Below, one piece after another: positions 17,861-27,059 of a stretch of 64,000 bases of DNA. The notes beneath the pieces were generated by a model, which saw only the letters and a program-made list of their open reading frames with translations, was not told the origin of the DNA and searched no databases. The translations under genes were made by a program, and so were the position numbers. Position 1 is the stretch's first letter; each line of letters opens with the position of its first letter. Origin of the DNA: Bacteroides salyersiae WAL 10018 = DSM 18765 = JCM 12988 (GTDB lineage: Bacteria; Bacteroidota; Bacteroidia; Bacteroidales; Bacteroidaceae); NCBI RefSeq assembly GCF_000381365.1, contig NZ_KB905466.1, positions 1,114,693-1,178,692 on the forward strand. The letters are read 5' to 3'.

Positions 17861-19783
17861 ATGAAAAAGATATTTAAAACCTTATTAATTGGTGGTGTAG
17901 CCTTAAATATGATGACCTCATGTTCCGATTTTTTAGATCAACGTTCACCATCTGAATTAACAGAAGAAACTGTTTTCAACTCTATATATTATGCCAATAA
18001 TGTATTGAACAAAGTATATGGTAGCCTAACCAACGACCAGACTTATTCACAGTATTTCGCCTTTGTATGGTGTTTGAATTCTGATTACGAATTAGTAGAC
18101 GGTTTCGGTGCCGATGCAAGCAACACTTCCAGTGAGCGTGGTAATATGAACTATAATCAAAATCCAGGATGGGCCAACTTATCCAAGGCTTGGGATGCCA
18201 TGTTCAGTGCAATCGAATACGCTAATATCGTAGTGGACGGCATAAACAATAGTGAACTGATCACTGCCGGTGGTTCTACACAGACAGAAGCAGAACGTAT
18301 TAAAGCTGAAGCCCAAGTTCTTCGCGCCATGCTTTATCTTGATTTAATCCGCAACTTCGGTGATTTGCCTATGAAAATGGAATCATCAAAGCCTGATTTA
18401 AGTAATGCTTACTTGGCTAAGACAGACCGGGATGTTATTTTGGATTACCTGATAAACGATTTGGAAGATGCAGCCGAACATTTGTCATGGGCAGGCTCAG
18501 TGTCTACAGAACACGTCACTAAAGGATATGCACACTCTTTGTTAGCAAATATCGCTTTGACACGTGCGGGATGGGCCATTCGCGAGAGTGCTAAGGCTGG
18601 TTATGAAACAGCCCCCAACAGCGATGCGGCTTATCCGACACAACGTCCGGGAACTGAAGAACGCCAGAAATTATATGAATTAGCACTCAAACATTTGAAT
18701 ATAGTTATCGGTTCTGGTAAACATCAACTGAATCCATCTATTGAAAACCATTGGGATATGGTCAATAAACTCAAATTAGACGAAACATATCGTGAGAATA
18801 TTTTTGAAATACCAATGGGACTGGGTAGATCGGGCGAATTAGGCTATACTGTCGGAGTACGTATCAATGGCGCTTCTTCTAAATACGGCGAAAAAGGTAA
18901 TTCATCCGGTAAGATGAAAGTATGTGCCCCGTATTTCTGGTCATTTGACCACAATGACTTACGTCGTGACTTGACATGCGCACCTTATACACTAAAAGAA
19001 ACCGATGGAAAAATGGTAGAAAGCTTCGACGGAAACAAACCTTTCGAAATCTATCTTGCAAAATGGGATATCCGTAAAATGAGTGAAGAATGGCGTACCG
19101 TGGCAATCAATACCGGTAATGCAAAATGGATGTCGGGAATTAACGTCACCAAAATGCGTTATCCTTATGTACTGTTGATGTATGCCGAAGTAATGAATGA
19201 ACTCCATGGAGCAGATGTAACGGGAGAATGCGGTCTTACGGCACGCGAAGCTTTGAAAATGGTACACAGACGTGCATTCAGCGATGCTGACAAAGCTGCC
19301 GCCGAAACATACATAAATAACATCTCGGCCGATAAAGATGTATTCTTTGATGCTATCGTTCAAGAAAATGCATGGGAATTAGTAGGGGAAGGCTATCGTA
19401 AATACGACTTGATCCGTTGGAATCTCTTGAACGACAGAACAGAGAAAATGAAAGCTGATTATGAAAGACAATTATCGGAATATCCGGCTAAATTATATTT
19501 CAAATATAAAGAAGACGGTGGTACCATAGACATGTCTACAGTGCAGTGGTATGCGACAGCCGAAGAACAGGAAGAATTAAAGAACGATGAAACATATTCA
19601 AATAAAGCTTTCTGGGGAGCAGAATTAACAGATGCCACTCAAAAGAATCTATTGGATTATCTTCCTAAAATAAATGGCGGCTTAAATGCTTCAGTGAAGA
19701 ATCGATATTTAATGCCTATCGCTTCTACAACAATTTCCGCATCAAACGGAACTCTGCACAATTCTTACGGATTTACGGATTAA
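17861..19783 (+). CDS. SusD-like/RagB glycan-binding lipoprotein (first copy)
   Basis: This 640-aa surface lipoprotein has lipobox MMTSC with acylated Cys21 and then SDFLDQRSPSELTEE, the typical SusD start. The helical TPR-like core and the C-terminal Sus_D2 region are recognisable (VLRAMLYLDLIRNFGDLP, WELVGEGYRKYDLIRW). It binds glycan on the cell surface and closes over the partner SusC barrel. It is part of a three-gene operon with SusC upstream and the DUF4957 lipoprotein 14 bases downstream. Confidence 0.95.
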   Translation: MKKIFKTLLIGGVALNMMTSCSDFLDQRSPSELTEETVFNSIYYANNVLNKVYGSLTNDQTYSQYFAFVWCLNSDYELVDGFGADASNTSSERGNMNYNQNPGWANLSKAWDAMFSAIEYANIVVDGINNSELITAGGSTQTEAERIKAEAQVLRAMLYLDLIRNFGDLPMKMESSKPDLSNAYLAKTDRDVILDYLINDLEDAAEHLSWAGSVSTEHVTKGYAHSLLANIALTRAGWAIRESAKAGYETAPNSDAAYPTQRPGTEERQKLYELALKHLNIVIGSGKHQLNPSIENHWDMVNKLKLDETYRENIFEIPMGLGRSGELGYTVGVRINGASSKYGEKGNSSGKMKVCAPYFWSFDHNDLRRDLTCAPYTLKETDGKMVESFDGNKPFEIYLAKWDIRKMSEEWRTVAINTGNAKWMSGINVTKMRYPYVLLMYAEVMNELHGADVTGECGLTAREALKMVHRRAFSDADKAAAETYINNISADKDVFFDAIVQENAWELVGEGYRKYDLIRWNLLNDRTEKMKADYERQLSEYPAKLYFKYKEDGGTIDMSTVQWYATAEEQEELKNDETYSNKAFWGAELTDATQKNLLDYLPKINGGLNASVKNRYLMPIASTTISASNGTLHNSYGFTD

Positions 19784-19797
19784 TCATTTAAAATCTA

Positions 19798-21480
19798 ATG
19801 AATAAGATGAAACATATAATAAATAAAATCGTGGCAGGAGCTTTTATGCTCCTGACCACTGCAGGAATAATATCTTGTACGGATATCAATGAATGGGAGA
19901 CGGACAGCCAGTACGATCGACTGTTCAGTCCCGGTAGTTTTAGTGTTAGCGCCACTACCACTACTGCTGAAGTTACCTGGAAAGCTACTCCCGGAACCAA
20001 CTATTATATCATTGAAGTAAGTACGGATTCATTATACGGTAAAACAGAAGAATGTCGTGAAAATTCAATCGTATACGGAACAAATAAAGACATTAAGAAA
20101 TCTCCTTATACCCTTGAAGACCTGAATAGTAACACCAAATACTATATCCGTATCATGGGATGTTCCGAAACAAAAGGAAACTCTCATTGGAATTATCTTG
20201 AGAAATTCTCTTTTCAAACAAAGAGTGAGAATATTTTCGAAACCGTAGGAAGCAAAGACAAAGGTGAAGACTTCATTACCTTACGATGGGATGCCACATT
20301 GGCTGTGACTCACCTTGAATATGCACAGGTGACCGGTATAGATGAAAATGGAAACTCTATTTTAGGTGAAATAAAAACAATTGATCTCAGTAATGCAGAA
20401 GGTTTTGTTAAAATCACAGAACTACAAGCATCTACCAGCTATCAGTTCACTATTTATAACGGTACCCACCCTCGTGGCACCCGCATAGTTTCTACAACTA
20501 ATCCCACTCCAAGCGCCAATGTGAAGAAGTATCTCTACCAAGGTGACGCACTTACTCAAGAAGATATAAATGCATTAGCATCTGCAGGTAGTGTAACCTA
20601 CATTATGGAAGCCGGAATGGAGCTCGTTTGGGAAACACTTGATGAAACCACCGGTGAAATGGCAGCGATAGTAATTCCTGATGGATTATCTGTTACATTC
20701 TTTGGTGCATCCGGTGGAGAAAAGCCAACTATTAAATCGAATAAAACGATTGAAATAGACGGAAATCATAATTATATATCATTCGAAAACGTTGCTTTCA
20801 TAAATACAGGAAGCACTTATTTGATTAACGAAGGAAACACATCCAGCTTGGAAACACTTTCTTTCACCGATTGTACATTCGATGATTATAGCCGTTCTAT
20901 CATACGTTTAAAAGATAATGCTTCTATTAGCATTGATAATCTGATCATAGACAATTGTGTTATAACCAATCAGGGATCTGATAATTATGCCTGTTTCTAT
21001 TGGAATAATGCTGCATACTCGATAGCTAATTTTATTATGAGTAATACAACTGTCAATACTGCGTTACATAACGTTATGGACTTCCGTAGTTCTAACACAA
21101 CGAATATTGAAATTGAAAATTGTACTTTCTATAATGTAATAGGTGCTTCACGTTATTTCTTGGATTGCCAGAATATAGCTCCAACAATAAAGCTCACTAA
21201 CTTGATTTTTGCAAAAGCCAATACGGCTGTCTTAGCTGAAGGTGTATGGACTTCTACATCAAGAGGAGTCAGAGCCAATTCTACCCCGACCATTTCGGGA
21301 GTATATTTCACAGCAGACTTTGTATTCGGCAGCAATGCTTTCAAACCCACGTATGAGTATAACAACACTTCCGAAAACTTATTTACGGATCCGGAAAGCG
21401 GTAACTTTACTATTAAAGATTCATCCTTTGATGGCAAGAATAGTGCCGGTGACCCACGTTGGTATATGAGTGCAGAATAA
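19798..21480 (+). CDS. DUF4957/DUF5123 surface lipoprotein (first copy)
   Basis: The 560-aa lipoprotein has acylated Cys27 (TAGIISC). Residues about 45-240 form two fibronectin-III-like repeats (SVSATTTTAEVTWKATPGTNYYI and a second related block). From about 250 there is a right-handed beta-helix like that of pectate lyase/chondroitinase-type proteins, ending DPESGNFTIKDSSF...GDPRWY. This is the SusE/F position of pectin operons, so a surface glycan-binding role is inferred. No Lys/Arg/Ca catalytic site could be assigned. An alternative start is M4 at 19807. A terminator follows. Confidence 0.85.
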   Translation: MNKMKHIINKIVAGAFMLLTTAGIISCTDINEWETDSQYDRLFSPGSFSVSATTTTAEVTWKATPGTNYYIIEVSTDSLYGKTEECRENSIVYGTNKDIKKSPYTLEDLNSNTKYYIRIMGCSETKGNSHWNYLEKFSFQTKSENIFETVGSKDKGEDFITLRWDATLAVTHLEYAQVTGIDENGNSILGEIKTIDLSNAEGFVKITELQASTSYQFTIYNGTHPRGTRIVSTTNPTPSANVKKYLYQGDALTQEDINALASAGSVTYIMEAGMELVWETLDETTGEMAAIVIPDGLSVTFFGASGGEKPTIKSNKTIEIDGNHNYISFENVAFINTGSTYLINEGNTSSLETLSFTDCTFDDYSRSIIRLKDNASISIDNLIIDNCVITNQGSDNYACFYWNNAAYSIANFIMSNTTVNTALHNVMDFRSSNTTNIEIENCTFYNVIGASRYFLDCQNIAPTIKLTNLIFAKANTAVLAEGVWTSTSRGVRANSTPTISGVYFTADFVFGSNAFKPTYEYNNTSENLFTDPESGNFTIKDSSFDGKNSAGDPRWYMSAE

Positions 21481-21499
21481 TATTAGAAAAGCGTAAGTA

Positions 21500-21537
21500 A
21501 AAATCCTCTGATTAGTTATAGTCAGGGGATTTTTTTA
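21500..21537 (+). terminator. terminator of the first susCD operon
   Basis: AAAATCCTCTGA (21500-21511) pairs with TCAGGGGATTTT (21522-21533) and runs into further Ts. Confidence 0.8.
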
Positions 21538-21558
21538 TTTATTTTCTTCATAGTCTTT

Positions 21559-21589
21559 TTTGTTACAATCCGGCAATATTCGTACATTG
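21559..21589 (+). promoter_or_regulatory. promoter of the Sel1-Hsp90-TPR cassette
   Basis: TTTG at 21559-21562 and TACATTG at 21583-21589, separated by 20 bases, fit the Bacteroides -33/-7 layout apart from one missing T in the -7 box. The ATG at 21617 follows 27 bases later. Confidence 0.5.
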
Positions 21590-21616
21590 CGACAAAATCA
21601 TAAAAAATCAGTTTAT

Positions 21617-24103
21617 ATGGAAGCCATTAAAGAACGATTTGAAAAAATACTCGACAGAATTGAAACATCCGGAAAATCTGCAACCGAATGGTTTGGCAAA
21701 TATACCCATGAGCTATTAATGAACCCAGACAATTGGTGGGAAGCTTTAGCCGTGTGCAAATATGCATTAGATCGCAAAGAGAGCCAAAAGGAAACAGCCG
21801 ATTTCTTCCGCCTGATATTTGAAGCCTACGATTGCAATGTAGAGGTAGACCTTAATGAAGAAGAATATGCTTTCTGGTGGGAAAAAGTACAGGAAACCTG
21901 TGACCGGGTAGGAGAATTTGACGGTGCGGGATGGACACAAAAAGGTTCCCAATACGCTGAAGCACGTTATGGACTACGTGATACCGGAAAATTATTGCCA
22001 TACTATGAAAAAGCAGCCGGGATGGGAGACGAACATGCCCAAGCCACTGTTGCTTTCTGGAAATACATGGGGTATTATTGTCAGCCGGATCGGGAAGAAG
22101 GTAAACGTATCTTTGCCAAACTTACAACTCCGGAAGGTTTGCGCTGGAAAAAATTCTATCAGGCATGTATCGAGAATTACGCCGGTAATGAAGGGCAGGC
22201 ACGACAACTTCGTCAGGAATTATTGGAAGTACTCTCCGAAAAAGACAGAATGCGTGCCCACATATACGCTGTCATAGGCGATGAACTCGACAACGATGAA
22301 ACAAAAACTGCAGAGCAGGCGGAATATTACAAAAAAGCACTGGCTATTGTTCCGAACTTCTACGTCCAGAAAAGCTTAGGCACTCTGTATATGCGGAATC
22401 CGGAATTAGGAAAAAAGCCGGAAGAAGCATTCAAACTATGGGAAAGCGCCTGGAAATCCGGAGTATGGTCGGCTGCCAACTTCTTGGGATATTATTATCA
22501 AGACGCCCCCTGGACCAATATCCCCAAAGCAATTGAATGGCTGGAAAAAGGAATGCTTTATTGTGAATCATACAGTGCTTACGAACTTGCTTTAATCTAT
22601 CTGTACAATGATGAATATCAAAATGTGGAACGTGGTTTATACTGTCTTGAACGTTGTGTAGAAGATAATTACGTACAAGGAGTCGAAAGCCTGGCAATGG
22701 TCTACTTCAATGGAGAGTTGGTAGAAGAAAATATCGGACGCGCCCATGAGTTGTTACAGAAAGCTGCCGAACTGGGTTCCGGAAGCGCTATATACCGCAT
22801 CGGATGGATGTATGAACGCGGTTGCTTATCTGAAAATCCGGATTATGTAAAGGCATTGGAATACTATGAGAAAGCAGCCGCATTAGGAAATAATGACGGT
22901 TATTGCCGTGCAGCCCTCTATCTGGCTAATGGATATGCCGGAGTGACAGACGAAGCCAAGTCTAAAGAATATTACGAGAAAGCTGCTGCACAGGGTTCTG
23001 CCTATGCAATGGTGGAGTTGGGCTTTCTTCAAGAAAACGAACGGAATTACGAACAGGCCTTCGAACTGTTCAGCAAAGCCGCAGAACAGGAATATCCTTA
23101 TGGCATGTATCGCACAGGCTTTTATTTAAGTGAAGGTATCTTGGGTGAAGCCAAACCCGAAGAGGGATTTGCATGGTATCTAAAAGCTGCCGAGGCGGGA
23201 GATACAGATGCGATGTTTGCAATTGGCCGTTGCTACAAAAACGCTGTCGGAGTAGAGGAAGACCCCGACAAAGCACTCGAATGGTATCACAAAGGAGAAG
23301 AGAATAATGAACCCCGTTGTATTACAGAATTGGGATTGGCTTATGAAAACGGATACGGAGTAGAAGAAAATCCACACAAGGCCGTAGAATATATGACCCG
23401 AGCAGCCGAAACAAACTATGCATATGCCCAATTCAAAATGGGAGACTATTATTTCTACGGATATGGCCCATGCATGGAAGACAACAAGCAAGCAGTGGAA
23501 TGGTATGAAAAGGCAGTTGCCAATAACAGTCCTATGGCTATGCTCCGGTTGGGAGAATACTATCTGTACGATTACGACAAACTCAACGAATCCGAAAAAG
23601 CATTCGTCTATTTCAGACAAGCAGCAGAACAAGAATTCTACAGTGAAGGAATAGGCATTTGTTACGAAATGGGTATCGGAGTGGAAGAAAATGAAACGGA
23701 AGCATTCAAATATTATACCCTCGCCGCAAATAATGGCAACACAATGAGCATGTATCGCACGGGGCTCTGCTACTATAACGGTGTAGGTGTCAAGCAAAAT
23801 CTACAGGAAGCATTTCGCTGGTTCAACGATGCGGCCGGTCAGGAAAGTGTTCACGCTTACTACTACTTAGGAAAAATGTTAATGTACGGAGAGGGTTGCA
23901 CACCCGATGCGGAAACCGGATTGCAATGGCTGTTGAAAGCCGCAGAAATGAATAGTGACAAAGCGCAATTCGAACTCGGTAATGCCTACCTAAGCGGTAA
24001 CGGTGTAGAAGAAAACGATGAAATAGCCATGGAATGGTTCGAGAAAGCAGCAGAAAACGGCAACGAGAAAGCGTTGAAAATTACAGGAAGACGAAAACGA
24101 TAA
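21617..24103 (+). CDS. Sel1-like/TPR repeat protein
   Basis: This 828-aa protein starts at ATG 21617 (MEAIKERFEKILDRIETSG) and has no signal peptide or membrane segment, so it is cytosolic. From about residue 115 to the end it is a long array of Sel1-like helical repeats of about 36 residues with the pattern A-x4-G-x-G-V-E-E-N-x2-K-A-x-E-W-Y-x-K-A-A. More than ten repeats can be counted. Such solenoids act as scaffolds for protein-protein contact. The 17-base gap to the Hsp90-family gene places it in the same operon, and a partner or co-chaperone role is inferred. Confidence 0.85.
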   Translation: MEAIKERFEKILDRIETSGKSATEWFGKYTHELLMNPDNWWEALAVCKYALDRKESQKETADFFRLIFEAYDCNVEVDLNEEEYAFWWEKVQETCDRVGEFDGAGWTQKGSQYAEARYGLRDTGKLLPYYEKAAGMGDEHAQATVAFWKYMGYYCQPDREEGKRIFAKLTTPEGLRWKKFYQACIENYAGNEGQARQLRQELLEVLSEKDRMRAHIYAVIGDELDNDETKTAEQAEYYKKALAIVPNFYVQKSLGTLYMRNPELGKKPEEAFKLWESAWKSGVWSAANFLGYYYQDAPWTNIPKAIEWLEKGMLYCESYSAYELALIYLYNDEYQNVERGLYCLERCVEDNYVQGVESLAMVYFNGELVEENIGRAHELLQKAAELGSGSAIYRIGWMYERGCLSENPDYVKALEYYEKAAALGNNDGYCRAALYLANGYAGVTDEAKSKEYYEKAAAQGSAYAMVELGFLQENERNYEQAFELFSKAAEQEYPYGMYRTGFYLSEGILGEAKPEEGFAWYLKAAEAGDTDAMFAIGRCYKNAVGVEEDPDKALEWYHKGEENNEPRCITELGLAYENGYGVEENPHKAVEYMTRAAETNYAYAQFKMGDYYFYGYGPCMEDNKQAVEWYEKAVANNSPMAMLRLGEYYLYDYDKLNESEKAFVYFRQAAEQEFYSEGIGICYEMGIGVEENETEAFKYYTLAANNGNTMSMYRTGLCYYNGVGVKQNLQEAFRWFNDAAGQESVHAYYYLGKMLMYGEGCTPDAETGLQWLLKAAEMNSDKAQFELGNAYLSGNGVEENDEIAMEWFEKAAENGNEKALKITGRRKR

Positions 24104-24120
24104 GATTCACACATCTCACA

Positions 24121-25884
24121 ATGGAGAACGAAAATAACAATCTGTTCCAGGTCAATCTAAAGGGGATGATTGCCCTGCTATCGGAACACATTTACAGCAA
24201 CCCCAACACGTTTGTACGCGAACTACTTCAAAATTGTGTGGACGCCATCACCGCACTACGAAATATCGACGAAAATTATGCCGGACGAATCGACGTATAC
24301 CTCAATGAAGATGGTTCGCTGGTTTTTCAAGATAACGGCATCGGTCTGAAAGAAGAGGAAGTATACCGTTTTCTTACGGTCATCGGTGAAAGTTCCAAAC
24401 GTGACACTCCCGATGCGGACGACTACATCGGCCGTTTCGGCATCGGTTTACTATCATGTTTTGTAGTAACCAATGAAATCACAGTAGAAAGTCGCTCGGC
24501 AATGGATAAGCAAGCGGTTCGCTGGTGTGGTAAAGTGGATGGTACTTATCAGACAACTCTTCCCAATGAAGAATGGCCGATAGGTTCACGTGTCATTCTG
24601 GTTCCGAAAAAAGAATGGGCCCACCTTTTTGAATACGAAACATTCAAAAAGATACTGCGCAACTATGGAGAAATACTGCCCTATCCCATCTATCTGCATC
24701 GGCAAGAAGAAGAATTGGTTAATACCCCCTCTCCCGTTTGGCTGAATCCGAAAGCATCCCGTAAAGAGTTACTCGAACACGGAGCCAAAGTATTTCAATC
24801 TTCCGCTTTAGACGCCTTCCATATCCATACAGAAAACGGTAAGGTAAACGGAGTACTTTACATACTTCCGTTCCGCACTCAATTCTCAACACGTAATTCT
24901 CATAAAATTTATTTGAAACGTATGTTGCTGAGTGAAGATGACTGTAATCTTCTACCTTCCTGGGCCTTTTTTATCAGATGCCTGGTCAATGCCGACGGTT
25001 TGCAGTCCACTGCTTCCCGCGAATCTCTCGTAAGCAATGATCTGTTGAAAGATGCCCGAAAAGAGATCGGAACTGCCATAAAAGAGTATTTAAAAGGACT
25101 GGTCGGTAACAATCGGAAAATATTCAATAAAATTCTCGATGTACACTATTTCCATATCAAAGCCATTGCTGCGGAAGACAATGAGTTACTCCGGCTTTTC
25201 ATGGATTATCTGCCATTTGAAACCAGCAAAGGGATGAGAAACTTCGGAAATATCCGCGCAACTGATCATGTAATCCGTTACACCCGTAATCTTGAAGATT
25301 TCCGACAAGTACGCCGTATTGCCGGAGCACAAGGTTGGCTGGTCGTCAATGCCGCATATACATTTGATGAAACACTATTAAAGAAGTCTGCCCGCCTCTT
25401 TCCCGGACTGACACTGGAAGAAGTTTCTCCGGCCCGCTTGCTCGAACAATTTGCAGAAGTAGAAGCCAACGAAGAACATAAGGATTTCGAAAAGAAAGCC
25501 GGCGAATTATTGAAACGTTTCGGATGTATCTGCAAACTTAAACATTTCACTCCGGCAGATACTCCGGTAATCTTCGTCGCTGAAGAGAAAGAAACCAATA
25601 CCAAAGCTGCCAATAACCCGTTGGCAGCCGTACTGGGAACAATCAACCCTCAAAAGCAGACACCACCTACACTGACATTCAATGCCGACAATGAAATGGT
25701 ACAGACGCTACTGAAAATAAAAGCAGATAACAAACTTTTCCAGCATATCGTATATATACTATATGTACAAGCCTTGTTGCAAGGACGTTATCCGGTCAAC
25801 AGTGAGGAAATGACTCTCTTCAACCATTCACTCAGCGAGCTGATGACTACCAAAATGAACGAATTTATCAACTTCTTAAATTAA
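24121..25884 (+). CDS. Hsp90-family (HtpG-like) ATPase, short paralogue
   Basis: The 587-aa protein starts at ATG 24121; the longer frame would overlap the Sel1 gene. GHKL ATPase motifs are intact: E34-LLQN38-CVD41 (catalytic Glu and Mg-binding Asn), D71-NGIGL, and the lid G104-RFGIGL. The middle-domain catalytic Arg equivalent is R300 (STASRESL, like LNVSRE in HtpG). It is shorter and diverged from housekeeping HtpG (about 620-690 aa). The C-terminus ends EFINFLN with no MEEVD-type TPR-docking tail. It should be an active cytosolic chaperone-like ATPase, with clients unknown. It is flanked by two TPR-type proteins in one operon. Confidence 0.88.
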   Translation: MENENNNLFQVNLKGMIALLSEHIYSNPNTFVRELLQNCVDAITALRNIDENYAGRIDVYLNEDGSLVFQDNGIGLKEEEVYRFLTVIGESSKRDTPDADDYIGRFGIGLLSCFVVTNEITVESRSAMDKQAVRWCGKVDGTYQTTLPNEEWPIGSRVILVPKKEWAHLFEYETFKKILRNYGEILPYPIYLHRQEEELVNTPSPVWLNPKASRKELLEHGAKVFQSSALDAFHIHTENGKVNGVLYILPFRTQFSTRNSHKIYLKRMLLSEDDCNLLPSWAFFIRCLVNADGLQSTASRESLVSNDLLKDARKEIGTAIKEYLKGLVGNNRKIFNKILDVHYFHIKAIAAEDNELLRLFMDYLPFETSKGMRNFGNIRATDHVIRYTRNLEDFRQVRRIAGAQGWLVVNAAYTFDETLLKKSARLFPGLTLEEVSPARLLEQFAEVEANEEHKDFEKKAGELLKRFGCICKLKHFTPADTPVIFVAEEKETNTKAANNPLAAVLGTINPQKQTPPTLTFNADNEMVQTLLKIKADNKLFQHIVYILYVQALLQGRYPVNSEEMTLFNHSLSELMTTKMNEFINFLN

Positions 25885-25893
25885 TGTAATCCC

Positions 25894-26976
25894 ATGAAGT
25901 ACACACTTGAAATACAAAAAAGACTGTTGCAAGTAGAGAATGGCAACCTTTCACCACGTGAAAAGTCCTCTTTACTCAGAGAAGCCATACGCATAGCGGA
26001 TGAAAATGATGACGTACAATGGGCGGTAGAAATGCGTTTAGATCTCATTTACGAACTAAATCAACTCTCCGAAGATCAAGAAGAAATCACCGTATTCTCA
26101 CGTATACTGGATGATTATGAAAACAATAAAGACCTTATTCAGGAAGATGACATTCTTTGGAAATACAAATGGATATGGGGTTGTGCTTTCGATCTTCCGG
26201 AAATCCCTAAAGTACAGGTAGATGCCATTGCCGAAGACTTCAAAACCCGTATTCTACGCAACGGATATTCCGCACGTTCTTATTATCACTTATTGTCTGT
26301 ACAAAATACGAGAATGCGACAATACGATAAAGCCAAAGAATATGCCGACAAGATGCAAAATGAAAAGTTGGATGACATGATGTGCGAAGCCTGCGAACTG
26401 AACTTCCTGTTAGACATCTATTTGGAAACCGGAAAATTTGATGAAGCCTATCACCGTGCCCAACCACTTATCAGCAGACAAGTAACCTGCTACGAAGCTA
26501 ACTTAAGAGCTTTCCTCAAACTATCCTACTATGCGCAAAAAGCGGGAAAAGCAGAAATAGCAGCCGATATGTGCGCACGTGCCGAAGAAGCCTTGGCAGG
26601 CCGTGAAAAGGATGAATACCTATTACCCTATCTGGGCAATTTCATCACATACTACTTCATGACAAACCCACAACGAGGCTGGGAATATGTAGAATGCTGT
26701 GTTCCCTGGAGCTTAAGAACGAGTAAGTATAAAAAATACCGCTTTGGATGTGATATGGCGGAAGCACTGAAATATGAATCACGTCCGGAGGTGAAACTCC
26801 GGTTACCCGAAGAATTTCCTCTTTATAATGCAGAAGGTACCTATCAGGTTGCAGAACTGCGCGATTATTTCTATAAACAGGCCGAAGGACTGGCACATCA
26901 ATACGATACACGCAACGGAAATAACGGATATATGGAGAGGATACTGTGTCAATGCGGCAATATGCCAATACAATAA
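25894..26976 (+). CDS. TPR-like helical repeat protein
   Basis: The 360-aa soluble protein begins 9 bases after the Hsp90-family stop codon. It is almost entirely helical with degenerate tetratricopeptide repeats (ARSYYHLLSVQNTRMRQYDKAKEYADK; LDIYLETGKFDEAYHRAQPL; YYAQKAGKAEIAADMCARAEEAL). No catalytic motif is seen. The last nine residues, CQCGNMPIQ, are encoded by a copy of the GTGCCAAT-type intergenic repeat, so the natural C-terminus may have been extended. Function is unknown; a partner of the adjacent ATPase is inferred. Confidence 0.75.
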   Translation: MKYTLEIQKRLLQVENGNLSPREKSSLLREAIRIADENDDVQWAVEMRLDLIYELNQLSEDQEEITVFSRILDDYENNKDLIQEDDILWKYKWIWGCAFDLPEIPKVQVDAIAEDFKTRILRNGYSARSYYHLLSVQNTRMRQYDKAKEYADKMQNEKLDDMMCEACELNFLLDIYLETGKFDEAYHRAQPLISRQVTCYEANLRAFLKLSYYAQKAGKAEIAADMCARAEEALAGREKDEYLLPYLGNFITYYFMTNPQRGWEYVECCVPWSLRTSKYKKYRFGCDMAEALKYESRPEVKLRLPEEFPLYNAEGTYQVAELRDYFYKQAEGLAHQYDTRNGNNGYMERILCQCGNMPIQ

Positions 26977-27041
26977 CTTAGAAATGAAAAAAGAATGTGC
27001 CAATGGTATACGTTTATCCCTACGCAGCCAATTGGCACATT
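26948..27041. repeat. GTGCCAAT-family repeat between convergent genes
   Basis: AATGTGCCAAT (26994-27004) and ATTGGCACATT (27031-27041) form a perfect 11-bp inverted repeat. Related copies at 26948-26970 lie inside the end of the TPR gene. It is the same family as 3082-3260. Here it separates the TPR gene from the convergent GH28 gene and could act as a two-way terminator. Confidence 0.7.
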
Positions 27042-27059
27042 TACACATTACGATATTAC

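Noticed and set aside
23180..23797. 205-codon minus-strand frame antisense to the Sel1 repeats
   Set aside because: It is an artefact of the repetitive codons of the Sel1 array; Cys/Phe-rich nonsense composition.
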